Shown here in pieces: positions 11,790-22,984 of a DNA stretch of 64,000 bases (its first letter is position 1; every line of letters starts with the position of its first letter). This DNA is from Sipunculus nudus (taxonomy: Eukaryota; Annelida; Sipuncula; Golfingiida; Sipunculidae). The notes beneath the pieces are model-generated. The model was given only the letters and a program-made list of their open reading frames with translations. It had not been told where the DNA came from and made no database searches. A program made the translations under genes and the position numbers. The DNA lies in NCBI GenBank assembly GCA_026874595.1, contig CM049317.1:66316618-66380617 (forward strand), given 5' to 3'.

Positions 11790-11942
11790 TAATGTCACAT
11801 CGACTGATCAGCAGGTAATTCTGAGAAAGCAGCTCCAGTGCCTCCAGTGCTCGAGCTATAGTATCGCTGAATTTGTACGCAAATCCATCTACTTTCACCA
11901 GATGACCTTTGAACTTCTCCAAAACGCAATGGTGGCCTGAAG
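11790..11942 (-). CDS. HNMT-like gene, copy A, exon 3
   Basis: Internal exon, 153 bp, acceptor GTTTAG|CTTCAG and donor GACATTA|GTTTGT, phase 1 in and out. It encodes the segment from about residue 170 to 220. This matches the human stretch beginning WDKLWKKYG and ending in the MDIS motif; here it begins with EKFKGHL and ends RCDIT across the junction. In the sense direction there is no stop. The open frame on the opposite strand (11719-11940) is a shadow of this exon. Confidence 0.88.
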
Positions 11943-12546
11943 CTAAACAAAGTTAGTAGTCCAAATTACTTTTTAAAATAATACTATTATTTTGTGATAT
12001 AAAAATGCATTTTACCTTCATTCTCAGTTCCTCCACGAGTTGTTCATGTATACAGTACATTTTACAAATTTTTAATTTACATTTTACAATTTTATGTGAT
12101 AAGAAAGACCAGTATAAACTGTTTTTATAAAATCTGCTAGTAAACGATATTGTTCAGATATTTAACCTAAACTAGAAACAAAAAAAAAGTGTATTTGAGT
12201 ATATAGAAATAAAGGTTTGTCCAAAATAAAGACTCAAGCATCCGAGTTAAAACTAAAAAAGCTTGCTATTTATTAGTTCTTGCATTGTTAACGTAGCTCC
12301 TGACATATGGCACTGCAATAGATCCTTCATAAAAAAATCACAGGTTTCAGGATTTATGGGGAAGATTTAGGAAATGATCCCAATTAGGCCATACTTCACA
12401 TAAGCCCTAACAGTTCAAGACCAAAAATAGGCATTTTGAAGGTGTGGCCACATACAAGTTAACATGACATAAGTCGAGTGGTAATGCCATCAAGTATAAC
12501 ATAGATAACAAATCAGTAATTCAAAATCTGAACGTAGAAAGTTTAC
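11943..12546 (-). other. HNMT copy A intron 2
   Basis: Short AT-rich intron, colinear with B 38729-39411 and with C 62406-63098. Confidence 0.75.
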
Positions 12547-12867
12547 CTTTGTTTGCGTGAAATATAAGCATTATGCCCCCTGGTGACAAACATTTGAAAT
12601 AATGTGCTATCGTTTCCTGAACGTTGTCTACGTAATACAGCATGTGTATCATGTGGATGAAGTTGAAGGACTGTGAAGGATGCTCACGCTTCATATATTC
12701 ATCAGCTGTCTCTTCAAGCAGGTGGAATGAAACATTTTTAAATTTACCGCTCTCGGTGATGTTGGTTTTAAAATAAGACATCTGCTCATTGTTTGGGTCC
12801 AAGGCTGTGTAATCGATAGCTTTGTACTTCTTCGTTAACTGGTCCAAGATGATGCCATCTTTGTCCC
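12547..12867 (-). CDS. HNMT-like gene, copy A, exon 2
   Basis: Internal exon, 321 bp, acceptor CTTCAG|GGGAC and donor AAAG|GTAAAC, joining in phase 1 on both sides. It encodes residues 63-169 or so: the rest of the Rossmann core. D86-P-N-N-E-Q91 aligns with the EPSAEQ segment that binds the SAM ribose in human HNMT. F-I-H-M-I-H-M-L-Y-Y (132-141) aligns with human FIHMIQMLYY, so Y140/Y141 correspond to Y146/Y147 and H137 replaces Q143. The family match is visible across the whole exon, and no internal stop is present. Confidence 0.92.
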
Positions 12868-13867
12868 CTGAAGTAAAACAGTCAATAACAAGGCAGTATT
12901 ATCAATGTTTGATGATTGATTATTTTTACTTCTACCTTATTACCCCACCTTTTCCTGAAGAACTTGAAGACCAGATTATTTTCTTTCGAAATACATTCAA
13001 ACACAAGAGATATGTGATTCTCACAAAAAAAATCCTACAGGTGTACAGCAGAGGAAATTGATTAAAAAATGCAACCACCAGTCTTGTATACAAGCTAAAG
13101 CAATCCAAGATCTATGGACAAGCAAAATTTCAGGCTGATATGTTAAACCACCCCTGAGAGAAATGCATATATATATATTCTACAAATATATGATTGTAGT
13201 TGGCAGCATTAGTCTCATGTATGAGAAATCTACCAAAGACGGATTAACAGGCAAATTTGCAGGCCATATATACCTGAAACCACTCCTTAGAAAAGGACAT
13301 CAATGTTTTCTACAAAATGGAACAGCAGGTGGCGTCACCTGTCTAGTCTAAGACAAAGCTTTCCAAGACAGATAAGCGTTTAAAGGTAAATACGGCAACC
13401 TGGAAAAAAAAATTCATCGTTGTTTTAATATTCATATTACGTGCTACTGGATGGCACATAGCAGAGTTCAAGGCTGGCTTGCGCAAGCGCTGTGTAAAAC
13501 AGTGAGCACCTGTCCAATTAATCGGACACAATATTATTGGGGCCTGCCATATATTGAGCCCGTAGCAAAACTGTGAGCATGAGAGTTTAATTTCTACAAT
13601 ATAAGCCACGAAATATGCAACAGGTCGGATCTACGTTTACTGCCTATTTACCGCCTAACAACAAGACGCAGGATTGCATTATTTTAATAAGAATAAGCAT
13701 GTGCTCCATGATTTCGATAGAAACTAAATTTAAACTTGGATTGCATTTTTAAACATTTACGGACCTTTATTCCGCACTTGAATAACTCACTGAGAGTCTC
13801 GCTGACTCGAGGGACTGAGAGCCAGAATTTTGTTACATTTTGTTTAAAACAAGCACAGCTTTGAAGA

Positions 13868-13870
<3 letters not shown>

Positions 13871-13906
<36 letters not shown>
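13871..13906. repeat. (TA)n microsatellite
   Basis: About 18 TA dinucleotides. The C homologue at 56461-56522 is longer, and B lacks the locus. Confidence 0.95.
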
Positions 13907-13910
<4 letters not shown>

Positions 13911-16900
13911 TAGTCATTTAGAAGAGGTTAAACATGGGAAAAGGATTAGACGAAACGTAAATGCAGACTCTAGGTCATAAAATTCATATTATGATTATCG
14001 GGTATTTCTATTTGGGAAATAAACATTTTTAATTTCCTATTTCATGGATTCTAGTCGTAAATTACAATTCACCCCATATCCTTCAACAGGAACTATAATA
14101 TTCGAACTGCTATTCATCTTATTTCTTTTATATATAGACGTATAAAGACGCCACGGAATATATAACATTTGTCAGTGGCCGCGAGACGTGCTTTCTTCAA
14201 GAATCTCTGAATGGCGCAGGGTGTGGGAGAGGGACATAACGCTGAAGCAGGAAGCGGTTTTATTTCACCTATTAAAGAAAACAACTTTGCATGGGTTCTT
14301 TTTCTGTTCTAGAAATGAATTCTCACTCTGTCGCCGGAGGCTAATAAATATATGTGGAGAAAGATTAAATAAAAGCCCAAATAGGATTTTCCTGGATTTT
14401 CTTTTCCATATAACTTAAAAGTAAATGTATTTAATACATATTGACTTTGTCATCTCACAATTGTTTTGAATCTTCCACTAACAGAAGTTAATAAAAACGG
14501 ATTGAAATAAATCATAGTAACTGGTGAATTGTTTATACAAGCGTGCGATAATGACTATAGATTGATCAATAATAGCTAAACTATCAATGAATTAATATTT
14601 AAGTAAATGTTAACATAACCTTTCGCTTTACTTTGTGGTTTGAAGATTTTACTGCTTTTTCGAGCCCTGCCTTTATCTTTAAATATACAGGGACTTTTCA
14701 TTTATTCATGGAAACGCCACAATTGTTGATTTTATAGGTGACAGAATATGTCTTGTGTCGCCCTTCGGACCTGCAATTTTTCATAGATTGGATATCTTGT
14801 TTATTTTGCTCTAAATATATCTGAAAGCAAACAAAATTTGTCTGCTTGTTTCACTGAATTTAATATTTAAAAATATATTTTGAAAGTACTTATACCCTCG
14901 CCCATATATATACGTTTTAACTCTTATTTTTATGAGGTTTAATAGCCAGGGAATATTAAACAACCTATATATAAGGATAAAAGTAAAGTAATTTGGCGCA
15001 ATATGTAAGAATGGAACAACATTTTCTTGACTATGAAACCCTGAATTTTAGATTATAAATGCAGACTTGACGGAAGGTATGTATCTGACAAAATTCGCAT
15101 GTATAAGCTGACGACAGCTGCTTGCTACTTGGATAAAACTATATACATACTATCTAATTCGCATGAACCGAAAACATTCACGTGACGTGTTCGTCTGTGT
15201 ACGAAAAGACTATTTTTACAAATTTGGTGCAGCCTATAACTGGTATTCGCTCATTTTGAGTCCTTTGAGCCATGCTTGGGGTGGGGTCGAACGCAATTAC
15301 CCCACCTCTTATAGTCTATACGCCATTTCAATTATCTCTTGTTATGATATTATATTCAGAGATGAAAAATTAGACTTGTGCACACGCAGGGGCCCAACTA
15401 CAAACTTGTGTTTTCATTAATTAACAGAAAGCTTATATATTTCTAAAATAATGACAAACGTAAAAATTCATAAGTATTAAACAACACTGAAACATTTGAA
15501 TATTTATGTAAGGGATCCGATACCCCGTTATTATCGATGTTATACTCTAGTTGTAAATATCTTTCATTAATTGCATATAATATGATACTCTAAATAGACT
15601 TGGGGATGATTACAGTGGCCATCCCTCTTGCTAAAAAGTAGGGGAAATATACCCCCCCCCTCCCGCCCTCCACACACAGAGGCCTTGATAGACGCCCATG
15701 TGCATGCACAATGCTCTGGTGCGATTCCTTTCAAAAGTTTTATGCAGTTCCTGTATGCAGTTGCGTCTTCGTAAAGGTTAGATCTTTTAGAACAAATGAT
15801 ATATACGCTCATGCGACTATTCATTCACACGGTCTGGGCAATCTTCTACGCAGGGTCAAGCCCTATAGTGTCATATGAATAGACCCAGCAAATTATAGAT
15901 TGTTAAAGTGTGCTGGATCTGAATGAACCGATCCAGTTGCATTGCTATTCCTGTGAACGATATGCGACCCTGGATCTCTTTGTCCTCACTTTTAATGACG
16001 GCAGACTATAGGCCTACTGGATAAAGCTTCGTTTACCGGGCGCGCGGAATGCAAAGTGTGACAGCAGAACGCAATATGCGAGATACGATATTAAATCGCA
16101 TGGGGCATTTACTTAGCGGGCGTTTAAACAGTGCAATATGGGCAAGATGATGTCTAATCCCGCTGGGTCCCGCTGCATCTATATTTTTTAAGTATAAGGT
16201 AACCAGACCCAATAAGTGCTGTAACGCGCGCGGAATGCGGATCAATACTCCCCTGAGAATTCCATTTTACCGCGTTCTTCATACCGCATACCGCGGCCAC
16301 GGTAAACGCTTTATGATAAAATAACTAGAGCGAAAAAGAATTTTTTTTTCGCAGAACGCATACCGCGCACCCGGGTTAACGCAGCTTAATCCTCCCCCCT
16401 TCGTCTTAGTTAAGTGGTCTCAAAGCATGTTTAACTAGCCATAATAATTATCACTGGATAGTCAATTACATATTCATATACATCTTCAACAATTCAAAAA
16501 TAGATGTTTCACGTAATACCACCAAATAAGCACGTGCATAAGTTTGTTGATATTTACATCTGCATCACGGGTATTAAACCGCAAAAAAGATTCACAGGTT
16601 TGGCCGAATATTAAATATGTTTAACAGGGTCATATATATGTTTGGGTATATTTGGCATGGATGTTGCCAATACATGCTTCTTACTAGTATTTGCTTCATT
16701 TACTTAGTTATTTTAATTTACAATTCCCAGGCGTAATGGCTCGATTTTAGTTTAAAAGAGTGCTGTGTGCATGAGAATAGGCAGGAGATCTATCCTTGAC
16801 ATTCTTTGAGGGGTCATATGTGTGATGAATGTAATACATGTTGCCCCTGCGTGGAGGTTGCTACCAATTAAATGTCTTGCGATCCTGCGGCACGAGAACA

Positions 16901-17255
16901 GAAAACGATTGCATGAGAGGTGCCTGGAACACTCTTCCCTTTTTTTTGTACTGCTGGTTATAGGCACTATAGAATATCCCTAGTAACATGGCGTCGTGGA
17001 GTGCCACTCTTTAGCCTTTGGAGAGTCAAGTCGAACGTAAATGACCGAACAACATTTCAGCGACCGGCCCTTTGCATGTGCACCCGAGAGTGTGCAGGGG
17101 CGGGACCAGAATTAAGGAAAAGGAGGGGATCATCCCAGGAGAACTGATGACAAAACCTATTTAAAGGTCCCCAGTTTCGTAAAAAGGGGGGGGGGCTGTA
17201 ATGGCCGAAAATATTGGTCTGACATCCTTACAAAAGGTGTATTGGCCTTAACCCG

Positions 17256-17278
17256 GGCGGGGGGGGGGGGGGGGGGGG
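17256..17278 (+). repeat. Poly(G) run in HNMT intron 1
   Basis: A run of G broken once by C, 65-85 bases inside intron 1 of copy A. The B copy is 43449-43462; C has no run at this place. Confidence 0.9.
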
Positions 17279-17341
17279 ACCTGTCAGTTTTTACCTTGTC
17301 TCGACCAGGATTGAAGTGGCTGACGTTGAGTGAATAATTAC

Positions 17342-17528
17342 CTCTGCCACATCCAAGAGAAAGGACCTTGAGAGGCCCTGGTGCTTCGTTTTCTCTGGCA
17401 CACTGACCGACAAGCCCCATGATGTTCTCTTTTAGCCATTCCATATTGATTTCTGTGTTTGTGTCCTTCTCCTGAAAAATCTTGAAAATTCTGCTGTAGT
17501 ATTCAGGATCAACATGCACCGCTTCCAT
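17342..17528 (-). CDS. HNMT-like gene, copy A, exon 1 (start codon)
   Basis: First coding exon of a complete four-exon histamine N-methyltransferase-like gene (exons 17528-17342, 12867-12547, 11942-11790, 10384-10185), 861 coding bases, 286 residues; vertebrate HNMT is about 292. The family is a cytosolic SAM-dependent class I methyltransferase that methylates the imidazole of histamine. This exon gives residues 1-62 plus one base. It contains the N-terminal helix and the Gly-rich SAM loop VLSLGCGRG (G59, G61, G63, the last completed in exon 2). The donor is AGAG|GTAATT. The ATG was chosen because the homologous copies share it and it gives the family's usual length. A long poly(C) run on the coding strand lies about 65 bases into intron 1. 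Whether histamine is the substrate is doubtful (see findings). Confidence 0.9.
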
Positions 17529-17839
17529 CGTGGTGGATATATAAAGCCAACTGTCGCTGGCTTGCGCTGAATACACAGGAGAGCGATCTCACATTGCACT
17601 CATCGGGCGTGGTGCCGTTCAGGTGTTTCATGTGTTATTGAAAATACATGATTATATGCGACTCAAGCGTGTCATCGGTTATGCATGAATGCAATCTTTG
17701 CGAAATTAGAGCATACTTGCATTGTGTATTTTAAGGTTACTCAGAGGATGTGTATATATTTTATGAAAGAAATACTGATTTATTCTGAACTTGCATGTCA
17801 TGGGCATTTGGTTTCGTCTATCAGATGATTACATTTTTG

Positions 17840-18850
17840 CATGGGCGCAATTGGTGAGGATTGGGGGACATATATTTTTGTATTGCTAATTGTATGCACC
17901 AAAACAAAGTTTGCGGATACTATGTTTTTTTACCGGATTTCGCCACCGCCGCTGTCTCTGCCGCCTCCGCGTTCGTTCCCGGAGAATTCATCTGAGACCC
18001 TTCCAACGATCTTTCCTAATCTGACACAGTTATTCGCTCACCTATGTAGTTGTGCCTGATAAAGTCATTTGACGCCACCTGCAAGTGTTCTCGAATGACG
18101 TCCAACTGTACGGTTTGCTTTAGGTGAAAACTTGTCATGACTCAGGAGTGGTTTAATGTTTCGGTCTGGATTCTTGCTTGTCCATTCATCTTGGATACTA
18201 TATCTTCTACTCAAGACTTGTGGGGTCATCTGCAATCTTTTTTGCGTGGCGTCCATCTGTACGTATGCTATTGGTGAAAATTGCTCATATTTCAGGAATG
18301 GTTCAAAGTATTGGTCTGAAATTTGGAATGTAAATCATTCATGGTGAGTTATCTCGTAGACCAGACAAGTGGCGCCACCTACCTTCCCGTTTTCATAGGA
18401 GAAATTAATGCCTTTATCTAAGGAATGGTTTGTGCTATTGGTCAGAAATTGTACATGTCTATAGATCGTGGATTCTTCCATCTGGCACTACAGACTTGTG
18501 GCGCCATCTGCGACTGTTCTTGAGTGGCATTCATCCGTGCGTTGGATTTTGGTAAAAATTGCTCATATCTCAGGAGTGGTTAAAGTTATTTGTCTGAAAC
18601 CGGCATGCCCATCGATCTCTGAGAGTTTTCTCGTAGACTAGACAAGTGGTACAAACGACCCTCCCGTTTTCGTAAAATGCTTAGATGCTCTTTCCCAAGG
18701 AGTGGTTTGCCTTATTGTCCTGAAATTGTGCATGTTCATAGATGTTGAAAACTTTCATTTTGTATTCGAGACTGGTGGCGCCATCTGCAATTGTTTTCGT
18801 GTGGTGTCCATCTATACGTTTGCTTATATTTCGAATGAAAATAAACTATA
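17840..18850 (+). repeat. Header plus palindrome array, block A second copy
   Basis: Starts with 'gcatgggcgcaattggtgaggattgggggacatat', then the CCGCCGCCGCTG header. Palindrome-type cores follow, starting at about 18068, 18219, 18368, 18497, 18645 and 18774 (spacings 151, 149, 129, 148, 129). The alternation is the same as in the 6.4-9.9 kb array although the text between has diverged strongly. Short open frames here are artefacts of the repeat. Confidence 0.82.
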
Positions 18851-19300
18851 ATGTCCGTTGCACGAAATATTATATTATCGCACCATTGATAAAATTATTA
18901 CAACTACACTATTGAGCAAATGTGTATGTGTGTAGGTGGGGGGGGGGGGTATTGAATGTGGTATACCCTGTAAAAAGGGACTGTTTCGAGTCCCCCCTCC
19001 ACCACATTGCTTAAAAAAATTGCTCCCCTCTATATTCATCGGCGTCAGAGGCCGCATGATATTTCGCGTGAATTGATCATAAAAAGTGACCCAGGGGTCA
19101 TGACGCTCAGCTGACTAGGAAAACATTCAGAAAAGGAATTTTGTCAATGCCCAATTCTGTAGGTGGTCTCTCCAATCAACGTAAGCATAGCTCAGAGGAT
19201 ATGGGTAACAGAGACCTTTTGTCAGGTTTTCAAGATATTTTTTTCATGTACCTCCATAGATGTCAAGTTAGAAGATTCTAGGTGCAATGATTACAATTTG
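18851..19300. other. Spacer between two array families
   Basis: No gene; a poly(G) run 'gtgggggggggg' lies at about 18936-18948. It is colinear with B 45030-45400. Confidence 0.45.
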
Positions 19301-20540
19301 TGCTCTGTTACCAGACAACCACATCTTTGAAAGTCTCAAGAAAGTGCGTAAAATTTGTAAAAAAAAATCAGGTGGTGCCACCAGTCTGCTAGAACTGATA
19401 AAACACTCCATGTTGAATGTGCATGCAAAGAATCATGATGATGAATTCATTAATTGTTCAGAATTTGAAGGTTTTATATAAAATGTTTAATTATACTGAA
19501 GGGTATTTACAAGCCCTATGGCTCAAAGGATATGGGTAACAGAGACCTAATTTCATATTTCCAAGGAGATTTTTCATGGACGTCTCTTCATTTTTAATTT
19601 TTAATTTTCTAGGTTGAATGGTTACGTTTTTACCCTGTTAACAGACAACTGCATCTTTGGAGGTCTCAAAATAGCGAGAAAATGCATAAAAATTAGAAAA
19701 AAAATCCAGGTGGCACCACCAGTCTGCAGGAACTGATGAAACGGTCCTTGATGAAAATGCAGAGAATCATGGTGATCAATGCATCAGATGTTCAGATACT
19801 GGAGCATTTGTAACAAATTTTCAATTATTCGGGGGGTTGGGGGTAGGGATAATTCTGAGCTAGATAGCTCAGAGGATATAAGTAACAGAGACCTAACTTC
19901 AAGTTTCCATGGAGATGTTTTAGGGACCTCCTTGGATATCAAGAACAAAGATTCTAGTTCCAATTTTAACCATTTGTGCCCTGTTAACAGACAACTTTAT
20001 CTTTGAAGGTCTTGAAAATGGAGAAAAAAATTCGTAAAACTTAAACAAAATACAGGTGGCACCACCATACTGCAGAAACTGATGTAACATTCCACGATCA
20101 ATCCCCATGCAAAGAATCATGGTGATCAATGCAATAGTTTTTAAGAAATTTGAACTTTTGTATCAAAATTTATATTATTCCGGGGGGTATTTCAGAGACA
20201 TATAGCTCAGAATGGGTAACAGAATCCTAATTTCAAGTTTCCAAGGAGACTTTTTATGGGCCTATCTACATGTCAAGAGAGAAATTCCAGGTCAAATCGT
20301 TACGAATTGTGCCTTGTTATCAGACGACCTCATCTTAAGAAGTCTCAAAAATAGGGAAAAATAATCGTAAAAATTGAAAAAACACAGGTGACGCCACCAG
20401 ACTGCAGAAACTGATGAAACATTCCATGATCAATATCCAGGCCAAGAATCATGGTGATCAATATAATAATTGTTCAGATACATTAGCGTTTGTATCAAAT
20501 TTTCCATTATTCAGGGGGTACTTCGGAGCCCATGGACGGT
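19300..20540 (+). repeat. Tandem array, ~342 bp units with one GGTGGCACCACC palindrome each (A)
   Basis: Four units. Palindrome starts at 19371, 19709, 20055 and 20397 give spacings of 338, 346 and 342. Each unit has 'agctcagaggatatgggtaacagagacctaatttcaagtttcc', 'ctgttaacagacaac..catctttgaaggtctc', the palindrome, 'agactgcagaaactgatgaaacattcc', and 'aagaatcatggtgatcaat'. It ends in 'catggacggttacggttacgagcggttacg'. Confidence 0.88.
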
Positions 20541-20883
20541 TACGGTTACGAGCGGTTACGGGTTGTGCCTGTTTAACGGACTGAGCGTGGCGACGGCAAC
20601 CACACCGTTATCACGTCCCGTCAGAAGATCCACTCCGGTGTCCAACGGCAATGCATTTATGTGTTTAAAATCGTAATGCACATGATTACGCTCAGTCAAT
20701 ATTCTGTTTCCACAGACAATGATCTCGTGAAAAAATTATTTTCGATTTTGTGCAAAGCTCTTTTATCTCCTTTATAGAATACCTTGGCAATTGAATGAAA
20801 CCATCTTAATCTGGGCTGTCATTTTTATTTTTTTATTATTCGAGAAGCGGCGTAACTTAAAACAAACACGGCATCTTGATTCT
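20541..20883. other. Block A sequence beyond the array
   Basis: Colinear with B 48406-48715. An open frame in B (48294-48626) covers this but has no recognisable family and is interrupted in A. Confidence 0.4.
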
Positions 20884-21358
20884 TAGAGATACCGTGTGAT
20901 TTGATTGACGCATACCCATCAAATCTTGTGTTTATTTTCTCAAATCCAAAATCTACTTTAAAAACATTATTTTACACAGTTCTTGACAAGTGTCGTACCT
21001 GTATCATGCAGGCGGGAGGCGTGACAAAAGGACGTCACGGCATTGTGTAACACGTCGGTTTGGTTTCATTGCCGAGGATAAACCGTGAATTATGGCTCGC
21101 GGTGATTTCTGTGGACAAGCGTAAGGCCCTGCTGGTCCTATCTTCCGCCTCCTGTTGTGCTGTCTGGGAAGGGCCAACTGGTGCTTGCTTTTCCACCGGT
21201 GACTCTCTGACGTGGGATGTGGATCATAGTGCCACCTGGCGTGCATCCCGAGATGACAGAGACGTGTGGGGTTGATCCTTTGGCCACAATCTTGGCATTT
21301 TCCTGACGGTAGGTCTCTATCCGGGGCATAATCTTTAACATCTCTCCCAACTGGCTCT
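20884..21358. other. Block A-only insertion, partly coding-like on minus strand
   Basis: Absent from B. The minus-strand frame 21350-21138 reads QLGEMLKIMPRIETYRQENA and continues with a helix-like, charged composition. It then runs into a second minus frame (21246-21004) of similar composition. No family recognised; it could be a fragment of a retroelement gag or of a host coiled-coil gene. Confidence 0.4.
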
Positions 21359-22340
21359 GCGTTACGTGTATTTGTGATTTTAGTCCTACGAACCCAGCAG
21401 CAACTGAACGATCCGCTTTAAGCTTAGGGCCATGCCGGTCAAGTCCACAGTTTCAATCCAGTGGAAGAAGACGGCTTAATTCACATGTATTTCATCTCTG
21501 GACCCTATCGTCCCGTGTTAAATATGCTGGATGGGCGTCTGTCCAACAGATCTAACATAGAACGTTAGGGTCCTGACTCCAGAGGTGGACTTAGGTCACA
21601 TGCTTCATACACATGCATAGATCCTGGTAGCCCATAAGAATGGATCCCTCAATTGCTTTTTAGTGACTGGCGGAGTGTGTAATCCATACGTTGCAGTTAA
21701 CTAAGATTATATCACTCCATACATAACTATGCGATTTAACATATTTCAATTGATTACTGTTCAGTAAATCTATGTGTAATGTATATTTGAGCAGTAAAAA
21801 CTGTCCTATTCACAGCACTTTTTTGCACCCAGAAGTGAATATATATACATAATAGTTCACAGACCTGATGCATTTTACAGGACAGCCGACAAATGCAAGA
21901 TGTCTACCGGGCTGTTTATGTTTCAATTCTCTCTGGACAAATAAATAAATTATTGATGTTACACTTACAGGTGCTTCATTCTTTCCAGAATGATAATTCT
22001 TAATTTTAGGCCTTTCAACATACGATACAATGTGAAAATTCGTACGTTGCAAACATAGGAAGTATTTATATAATTTCCTTTCTTGAGTCACAGATCGTTT
22101 CTTGCCATTTAACCCTTTGGTGGGACGGGGACGTATCAAACTTAGAAAACTGTTGAATCGCCGTCGGCAGCTAGGACCTTGGTAATATTTATCATGGCGG
22201 TAACGTCTGCGATACGCTTGTTTGGCGCCTTTCTAATACTATTTCGGGTCCTATAGTGTCTGTAGCGTGTGATTCATTAAAATAAAAAAAAATCATCATC
22301 ACTGTAGAAACCGCATGTCAGCTTAACTAACAAATCAAAT
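21359..22340. other. Non-coding, shared with B 48725-49725
   Basis: No gene recognised; A and B are colinear here with small indels that do not respect any reading frame. Confidence 0.4.
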
Positions 22341-22344
22341 GACA

Positions 22345-22524
22345 TCATATCAATTTTATTTTGTAAGTAACAAAGTATTCGGAGACAGTTATTGTGACAC
22401 CAGCTGCAGCTGCTGTTATCCACTTATGATGGACGGCTCCATTGGCGTGTCTCTTAGGAGTTGATTCTCCAAGAGTAACACCGACGTTGGACATGGTTAG
22501 AGGATGCGTTCGCTTCCTCGCCAT
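22345..22524 (-). CDS. Small ORF, 59 residues, partly conserved in block B
   Basis: ATG at 22524 preceded by an AT-rich 'taatatat'; stop TGA at 22345-22347. The product starts MARKRTHPLTM, has a basic middle (STPKRHANGAVHHK) and ends with a hydrophobic stretch (WITAAAAGVTITV) followed by a Lys-containing tail. In B the same frame is open from the TPKRHANGA segment to the same stop, with a six-base indel that keeps the frame. The N-terminal part is missing from B because the duplication ends at 22460. No family recognised; it may be a tail-anchored small protein or an exon, or chance. Confidence 0.35.
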   Translation of the reverse strand: MARKRTHPLTMSNVGVTLGESTPKRHANGAVHHKWITAAAAGVTITVSEYFVTYKIKLI

Positions 22525-22586
22525 ATATATTACGATTTTTTGAGACCCCTAAATAATTGGATTTTGTTTTGTTTCGCTTGTAATAC

Positions 22587-22838
22587 CAGAACGGGGCTCT
22601 CTGCATCATGAACAAGCTGAAAATTGACGATGAACTTCGGCATGCTCAGTCTATGGCGGAGACGCTTGGCCGCGTTCTGCAGCATTTTGTCCCTCACATC
22701 GTTAATGTCCACAAAATCCCCCGTGCCAGAGTTTTCATAGTCAAGATGCGTCATGTCAGCAACGGCATAGACTGTAATCTCAGCTTCTTTAACCCATGAG
22801 TATTGGTAGTATACACACTTGATCAGCTCTCCAGACAT
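22587..22838 (-). CDS. Unrecognised coding-like exon (84 codons)
   Basis: ATG at 22838 (AGGATGT), open to a donor CTG|GTATTA at 22587/22586, exactly 84 codons. The peptide MSGELIKCVYYQYSWVKEAE, then VYAVADMTH, then GDFVDINDVRDKMLQNAAKR, has a protein-like composition and predicted alternating strand and helix. It sits in single-copy DNA just beyond block A, on the strand opposite the MTPAP-like gene. I do not recognise the family. The continuation exon would lie below 22587, possibly the small ORF at 22345-22524, but the phase and acceptor are not established. Confidence 0.5.
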
Positions 22839-22984
22839 CCTAGTTTTCCTGTTCCCTCCTACTTCAGTTGTCTTAATCCTGTTTTCCTACTTTTTTCGGA
22901 AAACATCCATAATTTTATATTTATTTTGTCTTGTTTTGCTTTTTAGCATGGATTTTCAAAATGCTGGTATTAAAAGAGTGCTTT

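Larger units (their letters stand above)
12868..17341 (-). other. HNMT copy A intron 1
   Basis: 4.5 kb intron. It contains a GGTGGCGTCACC copy at 13330, a TA microsatellite (13871-13906), the sequence 16020-16380 rich in GCGCGCGGAATGCG-like words, and a poly(G) run at 17256-17278 on the plus strand. No second gene was recognised. B has lost about 13350-13975. Confidence 0.65.
1..22460 (+). repeat. Segmental duplication, block A
   Basis: This stretch is colinear with 33497-49838, by eye roughly nine bases in ten identical over long runs. It runs from 'cattccatggcc' at base 1 to 'gtctcttaggag' ending at 22460. Large differences are confined to insertions or deletions: A carries extra sequence at about 985-1190, 2370-3312 (LINE endonuclease), 4330-10170 (tandem array), 13350-13975 and 20884-21358. 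It contains one broken MTPAP-type exon (+) and a complete HNMT-like gene (-). The true left edge is outside the window. Confidence 0.93.
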
